Part shown: piece after piece, positions 9,644 through 22,618 of the stretch
How the letters are laid out: each line of letters begins with the position of its first letter
Numbering within the stretch: position 1 is the stretch's first letter
Origin: an uncultured Siphonobacter sp.
GTDB lineage: Bacteria; Bacteroidota; Bacteroidia; Cytophagales; Spirosomataceae
Reading direction: 5' to 3'
Length of the DNA: 64,000 nt
NCBI GenBank assembly: GCA_913775095.1
Contig: CAJYIW010000015.1
Span: 1 to 64,000 of the forward strand
Made by a program: the position numbers and the translations under genes
The notes under the pieces: generated by a model
Database searches by the model: none
What the model saw: only the letters and a program-made list of their open reading frames with translations
What the model was told of the DNA's origin: nothing

Positions 9644-9847
9644 CTATGATTTAGAAAAAAAGCATGATTAACTATCAAAATCAATCCCTTATAGGTTAAT
9701 AAACCAATAAATGATTCAGCTATCAATCATGGATTTGATAGACGACAATCTACTGGTTTGAAAGTATTAGTAAAGGACCACTACCACCTAATCCATTGTC
9801 TGTACTACTCTGATTATAAGTATGTTTTAATAACCCGATTTCCTATT

Positions 9848-10267
9848 ATGAATCGATGTGTTTCTTTACTGGGAGTTCTATGGGTAACCCGCTCGGCTTG
9901 CTGGGCTCTGCGGGTACACTACTCCAGCCAAACCATCCAACAGACTTATCAGGGGCCAGCTATTAAAGCGATTCGACCCAATCGATTTTTTTCTCCTGCG
10001 ATCACTTTAAAATAGGCAGATGGGCATAAACAATCCCTACCCAGGGACAGCATCTGGGGATATGAAGATCGCCGTGGACGACTCTATCGCTATTTCAAAG
10101 AAGCCTTTTACCAGGTACGTCATTCATAACATTTAGTTGTGTATAGTATCCAGCGGCCTAGTAGTCGAGGAGTCATGAATCTGTATTACTTTAGTCAAAA
10201 TTATGATACTCCAATCCGCTGGAGCATATCAAAATCCCGCCGTGATTCAAGCCAGGTGATTCAATAA
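9848..10267 (+). pseudogene. Hypothetical protein pseudogene with two in-frame stops
   Basis: From ATG 9848 a single frame runs 139 codons to TAA 10265. It is interrupted by TAG at 10013 and TAA at 10127. The text on either side of the stops is protein-like: ADGHKQSLPRDSIWGYEDRR and GRLYRYFKEAFYQV in the middle, RGVMNLYYFSQNYDTPIRW at the end. It resembles small secreted Cytophagales proteins with a DSIWGY...YR.Y...FY pattern, which I know only as uncharacterised. No frameshift is needed to join the parts, so nonsense mutation is the simplest explanation. The N-terminus is poorly preserved as a signal peptide. Confidence 0.6.
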
Positions 10268-10500
10268 AACGCAGGCGTTCTTCTTTAGTCAATCCTTCCT
10301 TACTTTAAATTAAAGTTCTGCAGATAGCTTCGCTCATTTCCGGGATATTCTGTTTATTTTTAAAGCTTATTAAGTATTCCGGAAGGCCCATGCTGAAGGG
10401 TATGGGTAAGCCTTGCTGGATGGGTTTTCAGTTTGTATGCCATATCCCATTTCCTCCTACGTACACTTTCCTCTACAGCTTGCCAATGATTAGCGTTTTC

Positions 10501-12417
10501 ATGAAAAAATTAGCTTTCCTTCTTTTACTCAGCAGCATTCCCGGTTTCGCTCAGATTCGTCTGCCCGCCCTCATTAGCAACGGCATGGTATTGCAGCGGG
10601 ATGTTCCGTTAAAGATCTGGGGCTGGGCCAAACCCGGTGAAAAAGTAACGGCTCGCTTTAAAAACAAAACGTATAAGGCCACTACGTCCGCCCTCGGACG
10701 CTGGGAGATGAGCCTGCCGCCCATGCCCGCCGGGGGGCCTTACCCGCTGGAGCTTACGGCCAGCAACCGCATCCGGCTGGAGGATATCTTGCTGGGCGAT
10801 GTCTGGTTTTGCAGCGGGCAGAGTAATATGGTTCATCAGCTGAACATTCACGACGTCACCTACGCTCAGGAAATCAAAACGGCAAACTACCCCCAGATCC
10901 GGCAGTTCTGGGTTCCGACGCGGACCAGCCTGAACGGTCCAGAGCAGGAACTATCACAGGGCGAATGGAAAGCAGCCGTGGGCGAAGACGTCCGGCCTTT
11001 TTCGGCAGTTGCTTACTTTTTTGCTAAAGTGCTGCACGAGCGGTACAAGGTGCCCATAGGCATCATCAATGCCAGTGTGGGCGGAACGCCGATTGAGGCC
11101 TGGATGAGTGAAGAGGGTCTGAAAAATTTTCCGGCTGCATGGGCTACCCTTGAAAAAAACAAAGACACGACGTATGTGCAAAATCTGATGCGGAAAGCGT
11201 CGTCCGTCACTCCGAAAATTCCAAGCGATGCCGGGCTGGCCGCTTCTCCAAAGTGGTACGAACCCACGGATCGGTCGAAAGGCTGGCGTTTCATTAACAT
11301 TCCGGGGTATTGGGAGGATCAGGGCCTGAAAGACCTGAATGGTACCGTCTGGTACCGCCGCGAACTGGACCTTCCCGCAACAATGGCCGGAAAGGCGGCA
11401 AAAGTTTTTCTGGGCCGCATTGTAGATGCCGATGAACTGTACATCAACGGAATTCAGGTCAGTAAAACGGCCTACCAGTATCCCCAGCGACGTTATTCGG
11501 TGCCTGAAAAAGTATTGAAAGCCGGAAAAAACAGCGTGGTTATTCGGGTCACGAATACGTCCGGAAAAGGCGGCTTTGTGCCGGATAAGCCCTACTGTCT
11601 GTTTGCCGGAGCCGATACCGTGGATTTGAAAGGTACCTGGCAGTATAAGGTCGGATCGGTATTTCCCCTCCGGCCTCGCCAGGAGTCGCCGGCGGGCCTG
11701 AATCTTTCCAACCAGCCGGCTGCCTTGTTCAACGCCATGGTAGCTCCCCTGATTCCGTATGCGGTCAAAGGGTTCTGCTGGTATCAGGGCGAAAGTAACG
11801 CGGGACAACCGCAGGCGTATGCTCAGTTATTACCGGCCCTGATTCAGGACTGGCGAACCCGCTGGCAACAGCCGTCCCTTCCTTTTCTGTACGTCCAGCT
11901 TCCTGGCTTTATGGATTATCAGTACTTACCGGGTGAGAGCAACTGGGCCCTGCTTCGGGAGGCTCAGCTGAAAGCTCTGGCCGTTCCTCATACGGCCATG
12001 GCCGTAGCGATTGACCTGGGTGAGTGGAACGACATTCATCCCGACAATAAAAAAGACGTGGGAGAGCGACTGGCCCGAACGGCCCTGCACACGGCTTACC
12101 ATGAGAATATCGTCGCAACCGGGCCCCTGTTTCAATCGGTTCAGATTGAAGGTGATAAACTGATAATCAAATTCACTAATGCCGGAAATGGCTTACAATC
12201 CCGGGACGGCGAACCGCTGAGTGAATTCGCTATTGCGGGGAGCGATAAGAAATTTGTCTGGGCTCAGGCCCGCATCGAGGGAGACCGGGTCATTGTATCC
12301 AGTGAAGAGGTACCTCATCCTCAGTACGTTCGTTATGCCTGGTCCGACAATCCGGTTAACCCCAATTTAGGCAATAAGGAAGGGTTACCGGCTTCGCCCT
12401 TCCGAACGGATCAGTAA
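10501..12417 (+). CDS. SASA-type carbohydrate O-acetylesterase (sialate O-acetylesterase family, CE20-like)
   Basis: A 638-residue secreted esterase that removes acetyl groups from sugars. A signal peptide (LAFLLLLSSIPGFAQ) begins at ATG 10501; the frame is open upstream to 10390 but that part does not look like protein. The SASA domain shows block I (GDVWFCSGQSNM, catalytic Ser in SGQSN), a GFCWYQGESNA block, and a C-terminal DIHPDNKKDVGERLA block that supplies the catalytic Asp-His. A jelly-roll insertion at about 255-400 (GTVWYRRELDLP, ADELYINGIQV) splits the domain, as in the large sialate-esterase-like proteins. It lies next to a xylan esterase operon and converges on it, so the target is probably acetylated hemicellulose rather than sialic acid. 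Confidence 0.85.
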   Translation: MKKLAFLLLLSSIPGFAQIRLPALISNGMVLQRDVPLKIWGWAKPGEKVTARFKNKTYKATTSALGRWEMSLPPMPAGGPYPLELTASNRIRLEDILLGDVWFCSGQSNMVHQLNIHDVTYAQEIKTANYPQIRQFWVPTRTSLNGPEQELSQGEWKAAVGEDVRPFSAVAYFFAKVLHERYKVPIGIINASVGGTPIEAWMSEEGLKNFPAAWATLEKNKDTTYVQNLMRKASSVTPKIPSDAGLAASPKWYEPTDRSKGWRFINIPGYWEDQGLKDLNGTVWYRRELDLPATMAGKAAKVFLGRIVDADELYINGIQVSKTAYQYPQRRYSVPEKVLKAGKNSVVIRVTNTSGKGGFVPDKPYCLFAGADTVDLKGTWQYKVGSVFPLRPRQESPAGLNLSNQPAALFNAMVAPLIPYAVKGFCWYQGESNAGQPQAYAQLLPALIQDWRTRWQQPSLPFLYVQLPGFMDYQYLPGESNWALLREAQLKALAVPHTAMAVAIDLGEWNDIHPDNKKDVGERLARTALHTAYHENIVATGPLFQSVQIEGDKLIIKFTNAGNGLQSRDGEPLSEFAIAGSDKKFVWAQARIEGDRVIVSSEEVPHPQYVRYAWSDNPVNPNLGNKEGLPASPFRTDQ

Positions 12418-12425
12418 GGATTCAC

Positions 12426-12455
12426 AAAAAAATCCACCCAATCGGGTGGATTTTT
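12426..12455. terminator. Bidirectional terminator between convergent units
   Basis: TCCACCC (12433-12439) pairs with GGGTGGA (12444-12450) around the loop AATC. An A-run precedes and a T-run follows, so both transcripts end in U. It separates the plus-strand SASA esterase from the minus-strand esterase operon. Confidence 0.9.
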
Positions 12456-12527
12456 AATTTCCCTGACCTTAACTCCAGCCTACGCAGAAGTCAACGTCAG
12501 CGGAATTTCGGGATTGGACGGGCAGCA

Positions 12528-15652
<3,125 letters not shown>

Positions 15653-15684
15653 TCAGGGATAACCCTCGTTTAGGGTTGCCCCTC

Positions 15685-16776
<1,092 letters not shown>

Positions 16777-17949
16777 CTATTGAAAAAGTAAGGGAACCGT
16801 TTCAGCTACGTAGGCCTTGACATTCATCCAGGTATGCCCGCCATCGGTGATCCGGCTTTTGAACTGAACGTTTTTCGATTTCAGATACTCCATGAATTCG
16901 AGAGTGCCCTTATACAGAAAATCCTCGCTACCGACGCTGACCCACAGCAACTTCAGTTGTTGGTTCGTCTGAGCCGGATTGCGGGTGATGGCAGGGTAAC
17001 TCCGCTCCATTTCCTGAGGCGAGAGGTACGAACTGTAAGCACAGACCCAGGCAAAGGTATCCAGGTGACCAAAGGCCGCTCGCAGGGTTTGTCCCCCGCC
17101 CCTGGAGAACCCGCCAATCGCCCGGTTTTCCCGGTTCGGCAACGTGCGGTAATTTTTATCGATGTACGGAATAATGTGCCTGGTCAGGTCATCGCCAAAC
17201 GCATTAGCCCGATTGACGGCATCGGCGTCGTCGCGGACCGTAGGATCGGCGGGTTTGGGGCCGCCCTTTTGCTCGGCCTCACGAGCAGCCACGTTCCCGT
17301 AGGGCATCACGATGATCATAGGTTTGGCTTTTCCTTCGGCCAGCAGATTATCCAGAATCAGGTTCGTACGGCCTACTTTAAAGAAGGTCTCTTCCGTATC
17401 CGTCGTGCCGCTGATGAGGTAATACACCGGATATTTTTGGGATGACTTCTGGTCGTAACCCGGCGGCGTGTACACCACCAGCGATCCCGTCGTGCCCGCT
17501 GTGGAAGGGTAATATTCATACGTGATCGTTCCGTGCGGTACTTCCTTCAGGGCGTGAATCAAAGGGGTTTCGCCCGGAATATCCACCAGACTGGCTTTAA
17601 AACGTTCGTTGGGAAAGAAAGCGACGTTGGCGGGGTCCATAACCGTTACGCCATCGACCTGAAAACTATAGGGATAGATGTCGGGTTTGACCGGCCCCAC
17701 CGTCACGCTCCAGATGCCCTGCTCGTTTTTGGTTAAGGGCACCGCTGCTTTTTCGAACTGGGTACTCAGCTTTACCTGCCTGGCCTGGGGAGCCAGGTAA
17801 CGAAAGGTTACGCTTCGGTCCGGATGTACTTCGGGAGAAATCACGAGTGGACCCCGGGGCGGCTGGGCCTGAACCAGTATGCAAAAGCAGCACAGCAGGC
17901 AGCTGACGATCCATGGCCTTTTTCTAAAAATACAGGACATTCGCTTCAT
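16777..17949 (-). CDS. CE1-like esterase with N-terminal E-set domain
   Basis: A 390-residue secreted esterase. After a signal peptide (SCLLCCFCILVQAQ) comes the E-set domain (about 35-125), then the esterase domain with [21 protein letters not shown] (Ser near 282) and TDGGHTWMN. Compared with its paralogue at 15685-16761 it carries an extra Lys/Asp-rich loop of about 30 residues after MPYGNVAAREAEQKGG, near the active-site face. An MKR start at 17949 or the ATG three codons in are both possible. It is the first of the four CE1-type genes after the CE6-like esterase. Confidence 0.87.
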   Translation of the reverse strand: MKRMSCIFRKRPWIVSCLLCCFCILVQAQPPRGPLVISPEVHPDRSVTFRYLAPQARQVKLSTQFEKAAVPLTKNEQGIWSVTVGPVKPDIYPYSFQVDGVTVMDPANVAFFPNERFKASLVDIPGETPLIHALKEVPHGTITYEYYPSTAGTTGSLVVYTPPGYDQKSSQKYPVYYLISGTTDTEETFFKVGRTNLILDNLLAEGKAKPMIIVMPYGNVAAREAEQKGGPKPADPTVRDDADAVNRANAFGDDLTRHIIPYIDKNYRTLPNRENRAIGGFSRGGGQTLRAAFGHLDTFAWVCAYSSYLSPQEMERSYPAITRNPAQTNQQLKLLWVSVGSEDFLYKGTLEFMEYLKSKNVQFKSRITDGGHTWMNVKAYVAETVPLLFQ

Positions 17950-18002
17950 AAATTAATTCAGGTTAGAGGAGTAGATGCGAGTCTGGAAATCAGATCATTG
18001 AC

Positions 18003-18863
18003 TTATTCTTTTTCACTCACGGAGTAACCCAGCAGAGTTAACATCTGAACGGCGTACCGCTTGCCCAGGTTTCGGATGCTTTCGGACGTGAAATGAAGTC
18101 GGTCCGGAACCGGCGGAAGCCCTGCCGAGGAGATGACATAAGCCTTCGGAATGGTTTGTGGCAGCGTGGCGATGATAGCATTCATGCCCGCACAGACGCC
18201 CTTCTGGTCCGCGTTCACTACCTCGCCCGCCAGTAAGGGAATGGAGTTCGGGGCCAGCCCCAGATCTTTCAACAGGTGCTCGTAGACTTTCTGAACTTTG
18301 GCGGGCCAGGCCTGATCACCCGTGTTGGATTCTCCCTGATGCAGTAAAATGCCTTTGATGACTCCCACTTTTTGAGCCGCCCGGGCCAGTTCAACCAGTC
18401 GTTCGTAGGGATTACCTCCGTAGGCTTTCGCCATGTTAATCATCCAGGGTCGTTCTGCCGCAGACGAATCGAGATAAGCCTGATACTGAGCGGTATCAAA
18501 GATTTCAATCTTACTACCCGCGACGGCCACGGGTACGATGCCTACCCGAATGGTTTCGGGCAAATGAGCGACCAGCGTTCGTCCAAAGTAATCGGCTGGC
18601 GACAGCCGGGTATTGCACCGGAAAAGGGGCGGTTTCGCCGGATACCAGTTGCCCTGCGTACGGCCCAGCTCCGGACAGGTCACCGCCGCCAAGACCTGAA
18701 ACCGGCGGTTAACCGTCGTATCCTGAGCTTCGATGGCCGCCGGGCCTTCCATATTCGACTGCCCCAGGCAGAGGTAGATATGAAAGTCAGGATCCTGAGC
18801 CAGGGCCTGCATCCCGCAGGCGATGACCAGAACCAGCACCCGGAATATTCCCATTTTTCTCAT
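18003..18863 (-). CDS. CE6-like acetylxylan esterase (SASA fold)
   Basis: A 286-residue secreted SGNH hydrolase. It shows IYLCLGQSNMEGPA (catalytic Ser in GQSN), GILLHQGESNTGDQAW, and PDRLHFTSES, which supplies the Asp-x-x-His pair near the C-terminus. Size and motifs fit carbohydrate esterase family 6, which deacetylates xylan. I start at ATG 18863 (FRVLVLVIACGMQALAQ signal peptide). The longer frame to 18923 would run into the end of the upstream GH43 gene. It lies 19 bp after that gene, in the same operon. Confidence 0.82.
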   Translation of the reverse strand: MRKMGIFRVLVLVIACGMQALAQDPDFHIYLCLGQSNMEGPAAIEAQDTTVNRRFQVLAAVTCPELGRTQGNWYPAKPPLFRCNTRLSPADYFGRTLVAHLPETIRVGIVPVAVAGSKIEIFDTAQYQAYLDSSAAERPWMINMAKAYGGNPYERLVELARAAQKVGVIKGILLHQGESNTGDQAWPAKVQKVYEHLLKDLGLAPNSIPLLAGEVVNADQKGVCAGMNAIIATLPQTIPKAYVISSAGLPPVPDRLHFTSESIRNLGKRYAVQMLTLLGYSVSEKE

Positions 18864-18882
18864 AACTGTTGAAGGTTGAACG

Positions 18883-20439
18883 TTAGGGACGAGTGAGCGT
18901 ATCGCTGATGCGGAAGTAATCAAAGTCAGCCGAGCCGCCCGGCTGTTGTGTAGCGTACATGAACAGTCCGAAGCGATAACCCATGAAATGCGGAATGGTA
19001 TAAGGCATTTTCAGTGGTTCGCCGATGGGCGTCCAGGTCTTGTTATCGAGGCTATAATAAAACAGAGCCGTATCCTTTCGATTGCGAAAATCGCATTCGG
19101 CTTTCAGGTAAACCGTTGATTGCGTGAGCGGAATGCTTTGAATATCCGTCGCCTTTCCTGCTTTGAGCTTTACCATCGTCAGGACGGGTTTGCCCTGATT
19201 AATCTTTACGCCGACCAGTCCATACTCCTTCTGTAACAAACCCAATCCGGCAAAATCGCCTTCCTTTAGCTGGGAAGCATCCAGAGCAGTCATCGCGGAA
19301 GATTCCGGGCCAATGGTTCGCTGAGTCAGAGTATTACGGGCCTGGGTAAACGAGGTATCGATCCGGTTCGTTGTAAGTCGAAGGTATCCCCGCCGTTGGT
19401 TCAGTGACCAGAGTTTAGGTTCAGGATTGTGGTTCCACTGCCAGACTAAGGGCAGGGCGGCTTCTCCTTTTTTACGGGAAAATTCGTCGGAGGCCACGAT
19501 CCCCGGAATCAGTCCCTTACTGGCGGGCAGATCCAGTTTTTCGGGGACTTTGCCATGCTCGCCCAGCACCGGCCAGCCTTCCTTCCATTCCACCGGAACG
19601 AGGTACGGAATGCGTCCTACCCCACCGAAATCGCGGAACAGGTAGGCATACCATTTTCCTTCGGGGGTATCAATCAGTCCTCCCTGAGCTACGCCCAGAT
19701 CCTGAAATCCCACTTTTCCCTCCCAGGGCCCCGTTAGTTTGTCGGCCCGGTGAATGACCACCGTTCGCATGCCTCCTTTGGGCCAGGTAATGTTAAAAAG
19801 GTAATATTTTCCATTCACCCTGAACACCTGCGAACCTTCGGCGGGCAAGCCTCCTTCGGTGCCCGAGGGCGTACTGGCATTTTCAATGATGACCTGCTCG
19901 GTCGTCCCCGGCTTCACGCCGGAAAGATCCGCCGCGAGTTCAATCATCTTCAGTTTTCCTCCGCCGTAAATCATATAGACCCGACCGTCATCGTCGAAAA
20001 ACAGGCTGTGATCGTGGTAGGAGGGTTGGAAAGAAACCTCTTTCCAGGGGCCTTTTTCAATGTTTTTGGTGGAATAAATATAGGTTTTACCCGTCGTCTG
20101 AGCGAAAGTGGTGACGTAGTACGTGCCCTTGTGGTACCGCAGGCTACTCGCCCAGGAACCCCGCCCGTAGGTGCTTTTGCCGTGGTTGAGATTCAGCTCG
20201 TCCAGCTCGCCCAGCCGGTCATAGGCGTACCCAATCAACTGCCAGTTCACCAGATCGGTGGATTTCATGAGGGGCAGGCCCGGACTCATGTGCATGGTCG
20301 TACTGCTCATGTAATAGGTGTTCCCCACCCGAATCATGGAAAGGTCCGGTACATCCGCATAGATGACCGGATTTTGGGCCTGAGCCAGAAGAATAGGTCC
20401 TGAATAAAGCAGCAGGAAACTCAGTAAAAGTCTAATCAT
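18883..20439 (-). CDS. GH43 beta-xylosidase/alpha-arabinofuranosidase, secreted
   Basis: A 518-residue enzyme with a signal peptide (LLSFLLLYSGPILLAQA). The five-bladed propeller shows the catalytic base in VIYADVPDLSMIRVG, the pKa-modulating Asp in YHDHSLFFDDDGRVY, and the general acid Glu in the GGLPAEGSQVF region. A concanavalin-like C-terminal module covers about 320-518 (FSRKKGEAALPLVWQWNHNP, FYYSLDNKTWTPIGEPL), the GH43_C2 type. The YADVPD and MHMSPG motifs suggest subfamily GH43_12. It removes arabinose or xylose from arabinoxylan. It is the second gene of the operon after GH43 20531-22204. Confidence 0.88.
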   Translation of the reverse strand: MIRLLLSFLLLYSGPILLAQAQNPVIYADVPDLSMIRVGNTYYMSSTTMHMSPGLPLMKSTDLVNWQLIGYAYDRLGELDELNLNHGKSTYGRGSWASSLRYHKGTYYVTTFAQTTGKTYIYSTKNIEKGPWKEVSFQPSYHDHSLFFDDDGRVYMIYGGGKLKMIELAADLSGVKPGTTEQVIIENASTPSGTEGGLPAEGSQVFRVNGKYYLFNITWPKGGMRTVVIHRADKLTGPWEGKVGFQDLGVAQGGLIDTPEGKWYAYLFRDFGGVGRIPYLVPVEWKEGWPVLGEHGKVPEKLDLPASKGLIPGIVASDEFSRKKGEAALPLVWQWNHNPEPKLWSLNQRRGYLRLTTNRIDTSFTQARNTLTQRTIGPESSAMTALDASQLKEGDFAGLGLLQKEYGLVGVKINQGKPVLTMVKLKAGKATDIQSIPLTQSTVYLKAECDFRNRKDTALFYYSLDNKTWTPIGEPLKMPYTIPHFMGYRFGLFMYATQQPGGSADFDYFRISDTLTRP

Positions 20440-20482
20440 TACTTAGCAACTATAGCATACGTAAAACACTCAAACCAAGGTG

Positions 20483-20526
20483 CAGGGCAGTTCCCGGCTG
20501 GTTAGTATTCACCGAGAACTGCCCTG
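20483..20526 (-). terminator. Hairpin between the two GH43 genes
   Basis: CAGGGCAGTTC (20483-20493) is exactly complementary to GAACTGCCCTG (20516-20526) with a 22-nt loop. It lies directly after the stop of the upstream GH43 gene. Without a T-run it may be a partial terminator or a processing/stability element that sets the ratio between the first gene and the rest of the operon. Confidence 0.5.
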
Positions 20527-20530
20527 ACGA

Positions 20531-22204
20531 TTACTTAAACATCGGGTCTTTACCCTCGTATTTTAAAAACCGGAACGAAGCCGTATTGGCACTGCTCTCT
20601 CCGGAAGACGTGGCGTATAGTCCGTACACGCACCCGATGAAACCACCGGCCATTTTGGTACTCACAAACTTGCCATCGACCTGATCCTTCAGCGTTTGCC
20701 ATTTTTTGCCGTCCGTGCTGTACAGAAAGTGGTATTTGTCTCCCTGCGAAGTAATGCGAAGGCTTAGTTTCTCAGACGCGTTGGGCAGCGGAGCTTCGGT
20801 GATTAACTCCATGGATTTTTGCCGGGGTTTACTTTTGAAAAGCTGGATGACATCCTTGCCGTCTTTCTGGGATTTACTCAGAAAATAGAAATGATTTTCA
20901 TCCTGAAGAACCACCATGCCGGCCTGTTCACTGGATCCCTGGGGACGGAAATTCAGCTCCGTTTCGGCCGTGCTGTTCATGTGCTGCTGGCGTTTTCCAA
21001 GAAACGAAGGGTTACCCAGGTCCATGATGGTTTCGGGTTTGAGTTTGAACGTCAATCCCTGTTTTTTGGACAGCGTATAGGAAGCAGGGTCAATCGTCCG
21101 CATGAACAGCAGCGAGGGGTCCAGTTGCTTGTCAAAAGTCAGGGTGTACCCGAAGTTACCGGATTGTGGTAAGAGGTCTTCAGGCTTGTTTTCGGCGTAA
21201 TTAACCGGATAGGAATACTGAATTTCCTTGTGGTCAGGATTGATAATGGGCCATTCGTCTTTCCATTCCACCGGAGCAATGAAGGTTTCACGACCCGTAT
21301 TATAGAAATCACCTTCATAGGGCCGGACCGCCAGGAAAATAGCGTACGTTTTGCCATCGGGGCCCTGCACGAACTGGGCGTGACCGGCTGACGTAACCGG
21401 ATGTTTCCGGTCTTCGGGTAAGCCCTTCTGCGTCAGGATGGGGTTGTGTTCGTAAGGAACGTAAGGACCCCAGACCGACTTGCTGCGAAAGACCACTTCC
21501 GAGTGGTTCACGGAGGTTCCGCCTTCGGCGGCGTAGAGGTAATACCAGTCATTGCGGTGGAGGATGTGCGGACCTTCAATCCACACGGGTTTTTTACTGA
21601 TATCCACGCCGCCATTGACCAGTTGTTTTTCTTCCCCGATTACTTTCAGGTTCTGATAATCAAACTCGTACATCCGGATGGTCCGGTGTCCGGGGTATTG
21701 AGGCTTGTTCTCCGGGGCGTCGCTGTTATAAAGGATGTAGGCTTTATCATCCTCATCGAAAAATATCGAAGGATCAATACCCCGCACCTGCGGAATCCGC
21801 ACCGGATTGCTCCAGGGACCCGCCGGATTTTTCGCCGTTACCACGAAGTTGCCGTCGTGATCAATGTCGGTGCAGGTGACGTAATAGGTGCCTTTGTGGT
21901 AACTAATGGCCGGAGCAAACAGACCTCTCGTCAGGCGTTCGCCCATGAAGTCCATTTGCGAAGGCCGGTCGATCACATTGCCAATCTGCTTCCAGTTTTT
22001 CAAATCTTTACTGTGGAAGATCGGCAGACCGGGGAAGTAGGAAAAGGTGGAATTGATGAGGTAATAATCCTGATTGACCTGCACGATACTCGGGTCGGGA
22101 TAGAAGCCCGTCAGGATTGGATTTATCAAAGTGGTCTTCTGGGCAATGGCCCCGTTCAGGCCTAACAAGCAAACAAAAAGGAAGGACCAGATAGGTTGTC
22201 TCAT
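20531..22204 (-). CDS. GH43 beta-xylosidase, secreted
   Basis: A 557-residue enzyme with a signal peptide (FLFVCLLGLNGAIAQ). Catalytic blocks are clear: PILTGFYPDPSIVQVNQDYY (base Asp), RGIDPSIFFDEDDKAYILY (pKa modulator) and VWIEGPHILHRNDWYYLY (acid Glu). The C-terminal beta-sandwich (about 350-557, GH43_C2) contains FLYSTDGKKWQTL. This is the layout of XynB-like beta-xylosidases that release xylose from xylo-oligosaccharides. It is the first gene of the minus-strand esterase/GH43 operon and diverges from the SusC gene at 22619. Confidence 0.9.
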   Translation of the reverse strand: MRQPIWSFLFVCLLGLNGAIAQKTTLINPILTGFYPDPSIVQVNQDYYLINSTFSYFPGLPIFHSKDLKNWKQIGNVIDRPSQMDFMGERLTRGLFAPAISYHKGTYYVTCTDIDHDGNFVVTAKNPAGPWSNPVRIPQVRGIDPSIFFDEDDKAYILYNSDAPENKPQYPGHRTIRMYEFDYQNLKVIGEEKQLVNGGVDISKKPVWIEGPHILHRNDWYYLYAAEGGTSVNHSEVVFRSKSVWGPYVPYEHNPILTQKGLPEDRKHPVTSAGHAQFVQGPDGKTYAIFLAVRPYEGDFYNTGRETFIAPVEWKDEWPIINPDHKEIQYSYPVNYAENKPEDLLPQSGNFGYTLTFDKQLDPSLLFMRTIDPASYTLSKKQGLTFKLKPETIMDLGNPSFLGKRQQHMNSTAETELNFRPQGSSEQAGMVVLQDENHFYFLSKSQKDGKDVIQLFKSKPRQKSMELITEAPLPNASEKLSLRITSQGDKYHFLYSTDGKKWQTLKDQVDGKFVSTKMAGGFIGCVYGLYATSSGESSANTASFRFLKYEGKDPMFK

Positions 22205-22407
22205 GTGTCTGTAAAATCGCTACTAATGATGTGTTAGAGGTGGCTGGAACCGATGCCCTCAGGTACTGAATTCTGAGGAACATCACCGTCCAGGCAATGG
22301 CATCAAAAGTAGAGCTAAGGCCCAGAAAAGCTAGGATAAAAATCTTTAAAAAATCAGAAAAAATGTTTAATTAGTTAAAAATAAGCCCCTTTTAAAGCCT
22401 ATAATTT

Positions 22408-22470
22408 ACATTATTTCTATATTTTTTTACATTTCTGCTACCGCCTGGGTATCCTGGACTGCTAGTTTTG
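22408..22470 (+). promoter_or_regulatory. Putative HTCS-controlled promoter of the second SusCD pair
   Basis: Half-site ACATTAT starts at 22408 and ACATTTC at 22429, a 21-bp repeat. The -7 box TAGTTTTG (consensus TAnnTTTG) is at 22463-22470, 34 bp after the second half-site. The same geometry occurs at 40676-40738 and 51954-52016 on the minus strand. The leader to the ATG at 22619 would be about 140 nt. Confidence 0.65.
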
Positions 22471-22618
22471 TTCATCAGTTAATCCGCTAATAACCCGCTT
22501 ATTTCTTTACAATCATTGCCAGAAAGCAGAAGTCTCCGCAGACGTTTCATTCACCGTTAACGACACTCTCCTGCCCTCTATTCCTAATCAATTACTTCAC
22601 AAAATTCCAAGCAATGCT

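Noticed and set aside
9758-10015. 85-codon ORF as an intact small gene
   Set aside because: The frame continues with protein-like sequence after its stop, so I treat it as the first part of the pseudogene at 9848-10267.
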